Made by a program: the position numbers and the translations under genes. Below the pieces are notes generated by a model that worked only from the letters and a program-made list of their open reading frames with translations, did no database searches and was not told the DNA's origin. From Eubacteriaceae bacterium (GTDB taxonomy: Bacteria > Bacillota > Clostridia > Lachnospirales > Lachnospiraceae), in the NCBI GenBank assembly GCA_910575665.1, contig CAJTFB010000003.1:1-64000 (forward strand): 64,000 nt of DNA. Reading direction: 5' to 3'. Shown here in pieces: positions 45,005-52,354 of the stretch; the stretch's first letter is position 1, and each line of letters begins with the position of its first letter.

Positions 45005-45535
45005 ATGGCATACAAAAGTCCGGTTTACAATGTGATATCTGTACCAGTGGAAAAAGTAAAACCCAATACATATAATCCCAACGCGGTGGCGCCGCCGGAG
45101 ATGAAACTTTTATATGAAAGTATAAAAGAAGATGGCTATACGATGCCCATCGTGTGCTATTATTCCAAAGAAAAAGATATATACGTGATCGTGGACGGAT
45201 TCCACCGCTATCGTATCATGATGGAATTCCAGGATATTTACGAACGGGAAAAAGGAATGATTCCGGTCTCGGTCATTGACAAACCCATTGACCATCGTAT
45301 GGCAAGCACCATTCGTCATAACCGCGCCAGAGGAAGTCACAATGTGGACCTTATGAGTAATATTGTCAAAGAACTTCATGAGATTGGACGATCCGATGCC
45401 TGGATCAGCAGGCATTTGGGTATGGATCGGGACGAAATACTGAGATTAAAGCAGATCACCGGACTTTCGGCACTGTTTCGTGATGTAAAATTTGGCCAGG
45501 CATGGCGTCCAGAGGATGAAGAAGAAATGGAGTAA
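45005..45535 (+). CDS. IbrB-like ParB-domain protein
   Basis: A 176-residue protein with a ParB/Srx-type N-terminal domain: VPVEKVKPNTYNPN, IVDGFHRYRI and MASTIRHNRARGSHN, with a helical C-terminus (LGMDRDEILRLKQITGL) that may be a helix-turn-helix. It is the usual partner of the DUF3440 protein. Both genes are likely co-transcribed with a 16-base gap. It could act in DNA binding or nucleotide hydrolysis; no centromere-like repeats are near, so it is not a partition protein. Confidence 0.82.
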   Translation: MAYKSPVYNVISVPVEKVKPNTYNPNAVAPPEMKLLYESIKEDGYTMPIVCYYSKEKDIYVIVDGFHRYRIMMEFQDIYEREKGMIPVSVIDKPIDHRMASTIRHNRARGSHNVDLMSNIVKELHEIGRSDAWISRHLGMDRDEILRLKQITGLSALFRDVKFGQAWRPEDEEEME

Positions 45536-45658
45536 TGACATCCTGGAAAAATATATAATAAAATAAATGTAAAAAAGATCTTTTGGATAAAATTCGTATA
45601 TTCTATGTAAATTCTGGTAATGCTATGGGAAAATTAAGTTTTCAAGGAGGAATCCAAC

Positions 45659-46273
45659 ATGGCAGTGGAATTTAAGAACAGCGAGACAAAGGACAATTTG
45701 ATGCGTGCATTTGCCGGTGAAAGCCAGGCGAGAAACCGTTATACTTTTGCGGCGCAGAAGGCGCAGGAGCAGAATCAGCAGGTCATCTCCATGGCATTTC
45801 TTTTTACGGCAGAGCAGGAAAAAGAACATGCAGAGATTTTTTATCATCATCTGAAAGAACTCTCTGGAGAGACGATTCATGTAGACGGGGGCTATCCAGT
45901 GGATATCTCGGAGGATCTGGGCCAGCTTTTGAGAATGGCGCAGCATAATGAATACGAAGAGCACGACGATGTATATAAAAAATTCGGTGAAAAGGCGATG
46001 GAGGAAGGATTCACGAAAGTGGCTAATTCTTTCCGGATGATCGCAGAGATCGAGAAAGTGCATGGGGACCGTTTTGGACGGTTCGCAGAATATCTGGAGC
46101 AGAATAAGCTCTATGTATCCGATGTAAAGGCGGGTTGGATGTGCCTGAACTGCGGTTACATTTTTGAGGGAGAAAAAGTGCCGGAAAAATGTCCAGTATG
46201 TGACCATGATAAAGGATATTTTATCCGGGTAAGCCTCGCTCCATTTACCGACGGACAGAAGGCATGGGCATAG
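45659..46273 (+). CDS. rbr: Rubrerythrin
   Basis: A 204-residue rubrerythrin that reduces hydrogen peroxide in anaerobes. It has the ferritin-like diiron helices (AFAGESQARNRYTF, TAEQEKEHAEIFYHH and IAEIEKVHGDRF) and a C-terminal rubredoxin domain with CLNCG and CPVC binding one iron. The following flavoprotein may supply electrons. A GGAGG site precedes the ATG. A weak promoter (TTGGAT near 45583) precedes it; I do not see a clear PerR box. Confidence 0.96.
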   Translation: MAVEFKNSETKDNLMRAFAGESQARNRYTFAAQKAQEQNQQVISMAFLFTAEQEKEHAEIFYHHLKELSGETIHVDGGYPVDISEDLGQLLRMAQHNEYEEHDDVYKKFGEKAMEEGFTKVANSFRMIAEIEKVHGDRFGRFAEYLEQNKLYVSDVKAGWMCLNCGYIFEGEKVPEKCPVCDHDKGYFIRVSLAPFTDGQKAWA

Positions 46274-46288
46274 GGGAGCGGACAGAAG

Positions 46289-47191
46289 ATGTATGATATC
46301 ATTGTGGTCGGCGCCGGGACTGCGGGGCTTTCTGCGGCGGTGTACGGGGCGAGAGCTGGGAAACGTGTGCTCGTTCTGGAGCAGAAAAACGCAGGCGGCC
46401 AGATCGTGAACTCACCGGAGGTTGATAATTATCCGGGCATCAAGCATATCTCTGGATTTGAATTTATTCAGGGATTGCAGGAGCAGGCAGAAGAAGCAGG
46501 GGCGCAGATTCAGTATGCTCCTGCGGAAGCCATCCGGTGTGAGGGAGAAAAAAAGCTGGTGAGATGCGGCGATGAGGAGCTGGCATGTAATACAATCATT
46601 CTGGCCACCGGTATGGTGTACCGGAAGCTTGGACTGGTGCAGGAGGAACACTTGACAGGAAAGGGAGTTTCCTACTGCGCCGTGTGTGATGGTGCATTTT
46701 TTAGAGGAAAGGACACGGCGGTGGTGGGAGGCGGCAATACGGCGTTGGAGGATGCCCTCTATCTTTCTGAGATCTGTCGCAAGGTCTATCTGATTCACCG
46801 CAGAGATCGCTTTCGGGGAGAAAATACCATGGTGAACAAGCTTCTCCAGATAAAAAATGTAGAATTTATCCTGGATAGTGTGGTGACAGAATTGAGAGGA
46901 AAGGAGCAGTTGTCAGGCATTATCGTAAAAAACAAAGTTTCAGGAATCGTCAATGAACTGTCCGTCAATGGCTTGTTTGTGGCGGTGGGACAAATTCCAG
47001 AAAACGAACGATTCCGTGATGTGGTGGAATTGGATGCCCATGGTTATATAAAGGCAGATGAGAGCTGCCGCACCAGTGTGCCAGGAATCTATGCAGCAGG
47101 GGATTGTCGCACAAAACAAGTTCATCAATTGGTGACAGCGGCGGCAGATGGCGCGGTGGCTGCCCTGGCTGCCTGTGGGCAGACGGAATAA
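46289..47191 (+). CDS. trxB: Thioredoxin-reductase-like flavoprotein
   Basis: A 300-residue FAD/NADPH enzyme of the TrxB group: FAD site GAGTAGLSAAVYGARAG, redox pair in YCAVCDG (CxxC), NADPH site VVGGGNTALEDALYL and the C-terminal GIYAAGDCR. It reduces thioredoxin or a related carrier. It starts 15 bases after rubrerythrin, so the two are co-transcribed; it may instead feed electrons to rubrerythrin. The sequence is slightly shorter than most TrxB proteins. Confidence 0.88.
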   Translation: MYDIIVVGAGTAGLSAAVYGARAGKRVLVLEQKNAGGQIVNSPEVDNYPGIKHISGFEFIQGLQEQAEEAGAQIQYAPAEAIRCEGEKKLVRCGDEELACNTIILATGMVYRKLGLVQEEHLTGKGVSYCAVCDGAFFRGKDTAVVGGGNTALEDALYLSEICRKVYLIHRRDRFRGENTMVNKLLQIKNVEFILDSVVTELRGKEQLSGIIVKNKVSGIVNELSVNGLFVAVGQIPENERFRDVVELDAHGYIKADESCRTSVPGIYAAGDCRTKQVHQLVTAAADGAVAALAACGQTE

Positions 47192-47209
47192 AAAGTACCT
47201 TTTATTTTG

Positions 47210-47239
47210 CGAATAAATCCCCATCTTTTCCACATACTA
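47210..47239 (+). promoter_or_regulatory. Sigma-G-type promoter of spoVT
   Basis: CGAATA (47210-47215), 17 bases, CATACTA (47233-47239). This is within one base of the forespore sigma-G consensus (TGAATA-N17/18-CATACTA). It lies 70 bases before spoVT, which is known to be forespore-expressed in Bacillus. Confidence 0.7.
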
Positions 47240-47310
47240 ACTCCATAGCAATGATTTGGAAAGCAAATCTTTGTAACAAACAAGAAAAATGGCTATGGAG
47301 GAAAAAATAT

Positions 47311-47856
47311 ATGAAAGCAACAGGAATTGTGCGTCGGATCGACGAACTTGGACGAATCGTGATACCAAAAGAAATACGAAGGACATTGAGAATCCGTGAA
47401 GGGGATCCCTTGGAGATATTCACCAACCACGAGGGAGGGATCATTCTCAAAAAATATTCCCCTATCGGAGAATTGGGAGAGTTGGCAAAAGAATATGTGG
47501 AGTCTGTGGCAAATGTAGCCAAATGTACGGTCTGTGTGGCGGACAGGGATCAGATTGTGGCGGCAGCTGGTCCAGACAAGAAAAACTATTCGGGAAAAGA
47601 CATTCATAAAGAATTAAAGCAGTGTATAGATGAGCGGAACAATATATTGTCCACTAACAAAAAGGAATCCCGCTGCAAGATAACGGAAGATGGGGAAACT
47701 GAGGTGAACCAGGCGGTGGGAACCATTGTATCGGAAGGAGATGCCATCGGCGCGGTAATTCTGGTCTCCGGGGATGATAAATTAAAATTCGGGGAGTTTG
47801 AGGAGAAAATGGCATTGTGTGGTGCAAACTTTTTGGGCAGACAGATGGAAAGCTAG
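47311..47856 (+). CDS. spoVT: Stage V sporulation regulator SpoVT
   Basis: A 181-residue AbrB-type regulator. The N-terminal swapped-hairpin DNA-binding domain is MKATGIVRRIDELGRIVIPK with EIRRTLRIREGDPLEIF; the C-terminal GAF-like domain includes TVCVADRDQIVAAAG. It tunes forespore genes under sigma-G. The start is set by GGAGG 9 bases upstream; longer frames run into the flavoprotein gene. It heads the sporulation block. In Bacillus spoVB and mazG lie between spoVT and the next genes; here hup follows directly. Confidence 0.94.
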   Translation: MKATGIVRRIDELGRIVIPKEIRRTLRIREGDPLEIFTNHEGGIILKKYSPIGELGELAKEYVESVANVAKCTVCVADRDQIVAAAGPDKKNYSGKDIHKELKQCIDERNNILSTNKKESRCKITEDGETEVNQAVGTIVSEGDAIGAVILVSGDDKLKFGEFEEKMALCGANFLGRQMES

Positions 47857-47929
47857 TCTGATGATGATGCCAAATAGAACCAATAGAGCTAAAAACTTGG
47901 TTTTAAAATGCCAAAAACTGCAAAAAACC

Positions 47930-47958
47930 TTGACAAATGGCTGAAAAAAGGTTATAAA
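47930..47958 (+). promoter_or_regulatory. Strong promoter of hup
   Basis: TTGACA (47930-47935), 17-base spacer, TATAAA (47953-47958), as expected for an abundant chromosome protein. The AT-rich leader has no other recognisable signal. Confidence 0.8.
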
Positions 47959-48030
47959 TATGTTTAGTAGGTTTACAGGGATTGTAGGTTTACGAAAAAA
48001 TAATGTAAAATCACGAGGAGGATATATTCC

Positions 48031-48306
48031 ATGAACAAGACAGAATTAGTTGCGGCTATTGCTGATCAGGCAGATTTGTCAAAGAAAGATGCTGAGAAAG
48101 CATTAAAAGCATTTGTTGACGTTATTACGGATGAATTGAAGAAGGGTGAAAAGATTCAGCTTGTTGGATTCGGTTCTTTTGAAGTAACTGAGAGAGCAGC
48201 AAGAGAGGGAATCAACCCACTTACGAAGAAGCCGATGAGCATTCCTGCATCTAAGGCACCCAAATTCAAAGCTGGTAAAGCATTGAAGGATGCTGTTAAC
48301 GCATAA
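48031..48306 (+). CDS. hup: DNA-binding protein HU
   Basis: A 91-residue HU protein, full length, with MNKTELVAAIADQADLSKKDAEKAL, GFGSFEVTERAAREGINP and the arm ending KAPKFKAGKAL. It bends and compacts DNA. A ribosome site (GAGGAGG) and a strong promoter precede it. A terminator follows at 48344, so it is a single-gene unit placed between spoVT and rqcP. Confidence 0.97.
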   Translation: MNKTELVAAIADQADLSKKDAEKALKAFVDVITDELKKGEKIQLVGFGSFEVTERAAREGINPLTKKPMSIPASKAPKFKAGKALKDAVNA

Positions 48307-48343
48307 TTAAGCGTTTTTATGGGATTTTGAATTGTTAAAATAT

Positions 48344-48380
48344 AACGTCGATTCTGGATGCTGTCAGGATCGGCGTTTTT
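48344..48380 (+). terminator. Terminator of hup
   Basis: AACGTCGATTCT pairs with AGGATCGGCGTT (with G-U pairs) around GGATGCTGTC and is followed by TTTTT. Confidence 0.7.
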
Positions 48381-48440
48381 GCGCGTAAGGCACAAGCCAT
48401 AGCGCCGCCCGCGAACGTGAGAAGCAGAATGGAGGATAAT

Positions 48441-48680
48441 ATGAGATTAGACAAATATTTAAAAGTATCCAGATTGATCAAGAGGAGACCGGTGGCCAAT
48501 GAAGCGTGTGATGCCGGGCGAATCCTGGTAAATGATAAAGTGGCAAAGGCTTCCCTTAATGTAAAACCAGGTGATGTTATTGAGATACAGTTTGGAAATA
48601 AGAATACGAAGGTGGAAGTGCTTAGCATCGAAGAAACCTACAAAAAAGACGAGGCAAAGGAACTGTACCGCTATCTGTAG
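48441..48680 (+). CDS. rqcP: S4-domain ribosome quality-control protein RqcP (YabO)
   Basis: A 79-residue S4 RNA-binding protein (MRLDKYLKVSRLIKRRPVANEACDAG, then KASLNVKPGDVIEIQFG). RqcP binds stalled 50S subunits and helps RqcH add alanine tails. It sits where yabO lies in Bacillus, before yabP. The start at 48441 has GGAGG five bases upstream; a longer frame from 48417 is unlikely. It shares the block with yabP, but yabP has its own promoter. Confidence 0.92.
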   Translation: MRLDKYLKVSRLIKRRPVANEACDAGRILVNDKVAKASLNVKPGDVIEIQFGNKNTKVEVLSIEETYKKDEAKELYRYL

Positions 48681-48705
48681 GAAGAAACGGACAAATGAAC
48701 GATCT

Positions 48706-48735
48706 GTCATATCTGCCCAAGCTGCCGCATATATT
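48706..48735 (+). promoter_or_regulatory. Sigma-E-type promoter of yabP
   Basis: GTCATATC (48706-48713), 14 bases, CATATATT (48728-48735). This fits the mother-cell sigma-E pattern (-35 with CATATT-like core, -10 CATAYANT). It is 30 bases before yabP. In Bacillus yabP and yabQ are sporulation genes, so the assignment is coherent. Confidence 0.65.
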
Positions 48736-48764
48736 ATGTTAAATGGATTTTAGAGGTGGGCAAA

Positions 48765-49088
48765 TTGCAGGATTCCCAGAAAAGCAGATACAACCAGTAT
48801 GCGGAGACGAGGAATGAGGGGCTGACGGGAAGGCAGGATGTAAACATGTTCGACCGCAGGAAAGCAGCGGTGTCCGGCGTGAAGGAGGTAATCTCCTTTG
48901 ACAGCAATGAGATCCTGCTTGAAACCACCAGAGGAATGCTTTCGTTTCGAGGAGAAGATCTTCATGTAAAGCGGCTGACCCTGGAAAAGGGTGAGGTGGA
49001 TCTGGAGGGAAATATCTGTGAGTTAAAATATTCAGATACCCATTCTGTGAAAGATGCCGGCTCATTTTTTGGAAAGCTGTTTAAATAA
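48765..49088 (+). CDS. yabP: Sporulation protein YabP
   Basis: A 107-residue YabP: VNMFDRRKAAVSGVKEVISF, then ILLETTRGMLSFRGEDLHVKRL and KGEVDLEGNICELKY. It is needed with YabQ for normal spore cortex or coat formation. The start is uncertain. TTG at 48765 lies 4 bases after GAGGTGGG, while GTG at 48756 is in the same frame but overlaps that site. The stop overlaps yabQ by one base. Confidence 0.88.
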   Translation: MQDSQKSRYNQYAETRNEGLTGRQDVNMFDRRKAAVSGVKEVISFDSNEILLETTRGMLSFRGEDLHVKRLTLEKGEVDLEGNICELKYSDTHSVKDAGSFFGKLFK

Positions 49089-49477
49089 TGGATGAGATAA
49101 AAAGTCAGGTTATTTTTCTTCTGGGATCCTTTATAAGCGGCGTGGCGGTGATGCTTGCCTATGAGATCATTAATATTATACGGGGACTGTTCCGGCCGGG
49201 GATCGTGGGCAAATTGTTTCTGGACGTGATGTTTTTTACAGTCAGTGGAATTTGTGTATTTCAGATGATCTTTTTATGCAACAACGGAACGATTCGGAGC
49301 TTTTTTATCTTTGCTTTCGGGGCAGGGGCGATCCTGTTTCGTAAAACCTTTGGAACAAAGATATCCAACCTCTGTGTAAGAGCCATCCAAAAGACATTCC
49401 GGCTGCTTACCCGTCCCCTTTTATTTCTTTGTAAGCAATTCACTAAAATCATAAAAAAAAGAGAAAAAAACTCTTGA
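49088..49477 (+). CDS. yabQ: Spore cortex biosynthesis protein YabQ
   Basis: A 129-residue integral membrane protein with helices near residues 8-28, 40-62 and 68-85 and a basic C-terminus (KKREKNS). Position after yabP and before divIC identifies it. It acts at the forespore membrane in cortex synthesis. Its last bases contain the -35 of the divIC promoter. Confidence 0.9.
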   Translation: MDEIKSQVIFLLGSFISGVAVMLAYEIINIIRGLFRPGIVGKLFLDVMFFTVSGICVFQMIFLCNNGTIRSFFIFAFGAGAILFRKTFGTKISNLCVRAIQKTFRLLTRPLLFLCKQFTKIIKKREKNS

Positions 49478-49502
49478 TATTTACTAAAAAACGCATTATA
49501 AT
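49474..49502 (+). promoter_or_regulatory. Promoter of divIC
   Basis: TTGATA (49474-49479), 17-base spacer, TATAAT (49497-49502). It starts inside the end of yabQ and gives vegetative expression of the division gene. Confidence 0.75.
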
Positions 49503-49581
49503 ATCAATTACACAGCAGTCTACAGCTATAGAAAACTAAGCGAGGGGAAAACAAGCTTTCCCAGCAGAAATGAGGAAATAT

Positions 49582-49869
49582 ATGAGAAGAAGAAGGCGAA
49601 GAAACCGCACCGGGCTTTTTCTGGTGATGACGGTGGTTCTGCTGTTTTGCGCTACCCTTGGGATTCATAGTATTTCTTTGAAAGCGAACTGTCTTGAGCT
49701 GCAAAAACAGAAACAGGAACTGCAGCAGAAAAAAGACGAGCTTCAGAAGGAAAAGAAGTCCATTCAGGAGCAGAAGGCGTACATGCAGACAGATGAATAC
49801 ATAGAGAACGCGGCCAGGGAAAAATTCGGCCTTGTATATGATGATGAGATAATTTTCAAAGCAGAGTGA
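49582..49869 (+). CDS. divIC: Septum formation protein DivIC (FtsB-like)
   Basis: A 95-residue bitopic protein. A strongly basic N-terminus (MRRRRRRNRT) precedes one membrane helix (about 10-30). A Gln/Lys-rich coiled coil follows (QKQELQQKKDELQKEKKS), and the end has YIENAAREKFGLV. It forms the DivIB-DivIC-FtsL complex of the divisome. GAGGA five bases upstream sets the start; an ATG at 49570 has no site. The yabR gene found here in Bacillus is missing. Confidence 0.92.
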   Translation: MRRRRRRNRTGLFLVMTVVLLFCATLGIHSISLKANCLELQKQKQELQQKKDELQKEKKSIQEQKAYMQTDEYIENAAREKFGLVYDDEIIFKAE

Positions 49870-49875
49870 GAATCG

Positions 49876-49940
49876 TGTCGAAAAGTTTTTTTGGCATGAT
49901 TCTTTTTTTGACAAAATTTGATACCCACTTTGTCTATACT
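49876..49940 (+). promoter_or_regulatory. Spo0A-type promoter of spoIIE
   Basis: TGTCGAA (49876-49882) is a perfect 0A box. TTGACA (49908-49913) and TATACT (49935-49940) are 21 bases apart, the unusual wide spacing known for Spo0A-activated sigma-A promoters such as Bacillus spoIIE and spoIIG. TTTGACA at the -35 is also a one-mismatch 0A box on the other strand. The leader is about 90 bases. Confidence 0.7.
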
Positions 49941-50034
49941 TATTTGTACTACAAGTGTAATTTGTTGAGGCGGGGCGCGGACAGCGGTTTGGTTATGCTG
50001 CTGCTTTTGGAAGCGTCTCAGAATGGAGGAAATG

Positions 50035-52341
50035 ATGATACAAGGTGCGGTTTCAAAAAAAAGGTGGATATTACAGGCAGTACTAGGTTTTATGCTTGGG
50101 CGGGTGTGGATGTTTTCCATCAATCCCTTTGCCCCCGCCTATCTGTGTGCGGCAGGAGTGTACCCCGGCAGTCGGATGCTGGTGATGGTATCTGTTTTGG
50201 GAGGTGTGCTTACCCAGGCGAGAGGACTGAACTTTCTGCAATATACCTTTCTTATTTTGTTGACTGGATTCGTTCAGTATGTCATGCGGCGAATCGATGG
50301 CAAGGAGGGGAGTGTCCTTGCGGTGGCGTGTGTCAGTGGAATATTGAATTTTATTCTTGGATTTACGACAGGTGTAGTGAACAACAATACGATGGAAGCG
50401 GTCTGGCTAAGTCTGTTGGAAAGTCTATGTATCGTTGCCATGGCAAATGTATTTCAGTGGGGAGTGCGATTTTTATTATATGAGGACTGGGCAAAGATTC
50501 TTGGAAATGAGGAGATGATCAGCCTTATATCCTTGGCGGCCCTTGCTGTCTATGGAATGCCCCGGACTTTTGAGGGGGTGTACTCCTTTATCGAGACCCT
50601 CAGCTATCTTCTTGTGTTGTTTGTAGGATACCGCTATGGCGCGGCGCCGGGAGCGATGGCAGGTGCAGCCGGGGGAATCCTGGCGGCGGCCTCCGGCAGT
50701 GGTATGGTTCTGGTGGGGGTGTACTGCCTCCTTGGAATCGGCGTGGGAATTTTCCGGGAGATCGGGCGTATTATGAGTACCGTGGCATTTCTTGTAATGG
50801 GGATTATTATGGCATATATCATAAGAAATGAGGTGCTGGGGATCGTGGAGTTGCGGGGAATGGTCTCCGCGGCGATCATTTTTTTATCCATCCCCAGTTC
50901 CTTCATTCGGACCATCGAAAATGATTTGACAAAAGATCAGGAAAATCCTTTTGCCAAGGAGGATCTGCGAACCCTTGCCAATTATAAGATTGACGGGTTC
51001 GCCACGGCATTTAAGCGGTTGGCAAAATCCTTCAGTGACTTTACGGAAAAGGAACGACAGATATCTGGCGATGAGATTCAGGAGATCTTCGACGACCTGT
51101 CTGGTAAAGTCTGTCGGCAGTGTGTGAACTGTCACTACTGTTGGGAGACGAATTACGAAGAGACCTATGAGAACATAAAAAACATTCTTGCGGCGGCAAG
51201 TGAACAGGGTGTGGTGGAAGAAGAGAACATTAGTGAAAAATTTTTAAACCGCTGCCTAAGACTGGATGAATACATCGAAAAGATCAATGAGCGTATGGCG
51301 GTGGCGAGGATGAACCTGAGCTGGCGCAATAAAATGGCGGAGAGCCGTGAGGCGATGGCAGGGCAGATGATGGAGATCGCCGAGGCGCTGAAAGAATTTA
51401 CGATGGAGCTGAACCAGACGACAGAGGTGCCGGTGGAGACGAAGAAAAGAGTTCTCTTTTCCCTGCGAAGTCTGGGGATCCGGGTGAAAAATCTGTCCTT
51501 CAAAACTGACCGGAAAGGGAATCTGGAGATCTGTTTTGTGGCGAAAGCCAAGGGAAATGCCTGTATCACAAAAAAAGATGTGTGCGTGGCGCTGGAGCAT
51601 GCGCTAGATCAGCGGATGTGCCCTGGCAGGTATATGAGAAATGTTATCCCCAAAGAATATGAAGCAGTTTCCTTTGTGCGGGATATGAATTATAAGACGC
51701 TCACCGGTCTTGCCAGGGTGGCCAAAAGCGGTGAGACTGTATCTGGCGATAATTTTTCCTTTATGGAGCTCTCCACTGGGGAACTGGTTATGGTGCTCTC
51801 GGATGGGATGGGTAGTGGGAGCCGGGCATGCCAAGACAGTGAAAATCTGGTAGAGGTACTGGAGAGTCTCATCGAGGCGGGGTTCCGCAAAGAATCGGCA
51901 ATTCGTCTCATGAATACGTTGTTTGTCATGTCTTATGAGGGAAAAAAGTTTACAACCCTTGACATGACAGCGATAGACCTTTATAGTGGAGAATGTGAGA
52001 CGGTTAAAAATGGCGCAGCTGCCACATTTATCAAACGCTCCGAGGGCGTGGAGACTATTTTTGCCAAAACTCTTCCTATGGGCATAGATATGGAGGCGGC
52101 GCCGGAATCTACCCGGACAAGCCTGAATGATGGCGATATGGTGGTTATGGTATCGGATGGTATTATTGATGCATTTCCGGGAGAGGACAAAGAATTTTAT
52201 GTGGAAAACATACTGGAGAACATAGACAGTAACAATCCGTCAGAGGTGGCCAATGGCATACTGATGCAGGCACTTGCCAGAAATGCCAGGGAGGCGTCGG
52301 ATGACATGAGCGTGTTGGTGGCAGGAATATGGAAAAAATGA
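50035..52341 (+). CDS. spoIIE: Stage II sporulation serine phosphatase SpoIIE
   Basis: A 768-residue protein. The first 290 residues hold about ten membrane helices; a central region has CRQCVNCHYCWETNY; the last 200 are a PP2C phosphatase with LSDGMGSG, TLDMTAIDLYSG and MVSDGIIDAFPG. It dephosphorylates SpoIIAA to switch on sigma-F in the forespore and also acts at the polar septum. Start at 50035 has GGAGG five bases upstream; two ATG codons before it are less well placed. The promoter shows Spo0A control. Confidence 0.95.
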   Translation: MIQGAVSKKRWILQAVLGFMLGRVWMFSINPFAPAYLCAAGVYPGSRMLVMVSVLGGVLTQARGLNFLQYTFLILLTGFVQYVMRRIDGKEGSVLAVACVSGILNFILGFTTGVVNNNTMEAVWLSLLESLCIVAMANVFQWGVRFLLYEDWAKILGNEEMISLISLAALAVYGMPRTFEGVYSFIETLSYLLVLFVGYRYGAAPGAMAGAAGGILAAASGSGMVLVGVYCLLGIGVGIFREIGRIMSTVAFLVMGIIMAYIIRNEVLGIVELRGMVSAAIIFLSIPSSFIRTIENDLTKDQENPFAKEDLRTLANYKIDGFATAFKRLAKSFSDFTEKERQISGDEIQEIFDDLSGKVCRQCVNCHYCWETNYEETYENIKNILAAASEQGVVEEENISEKFLNRCLRLDEYIEKINERMAVARMNLSWRNKMAESREAMAGQMMEIAEALKEFTMELNQTTEVPVETKKRVLFSLRSLGIRVKNLSFKTDRKGNLEICFVAKAKGNACITKKDVCVALEHALDQRMCPGRYMRNVIPKEYEAVSFVRDMNYKTLTGLARVAKSGETVSGDNFSFMELSTGELVMVLSDGMGSGSRACQDSENLVEVLESLIEAGFRKESAIRLMNTLFVMSYEGKKFTTLDMTAIDLYSGECETVKNGAAATFIKRSEGVETIFAKTLPMGIDMEAAPESTRTSLNDGDMVVMVSDGIIDAFPGEDKEFYVENILENIDSNNPSEVANGILMQALARNAREASDDMSVLVAGIWKK

Positions 52342-52354
52342 ATGGAGAACAATA

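Noticed and set aside
45005-45535. Chromosome or plasmid partition ParB
   Set aside because: There is no ParA partner or parS repeat, and the pairing with DUF3440 identifies the IbrB-like group.
45623-46207. Antisense open frame over rubrerythrin
   Set aside because: Rubrerythrin is full length with all metal ligands; the reverse frame shows only random hydrophobic stretches.
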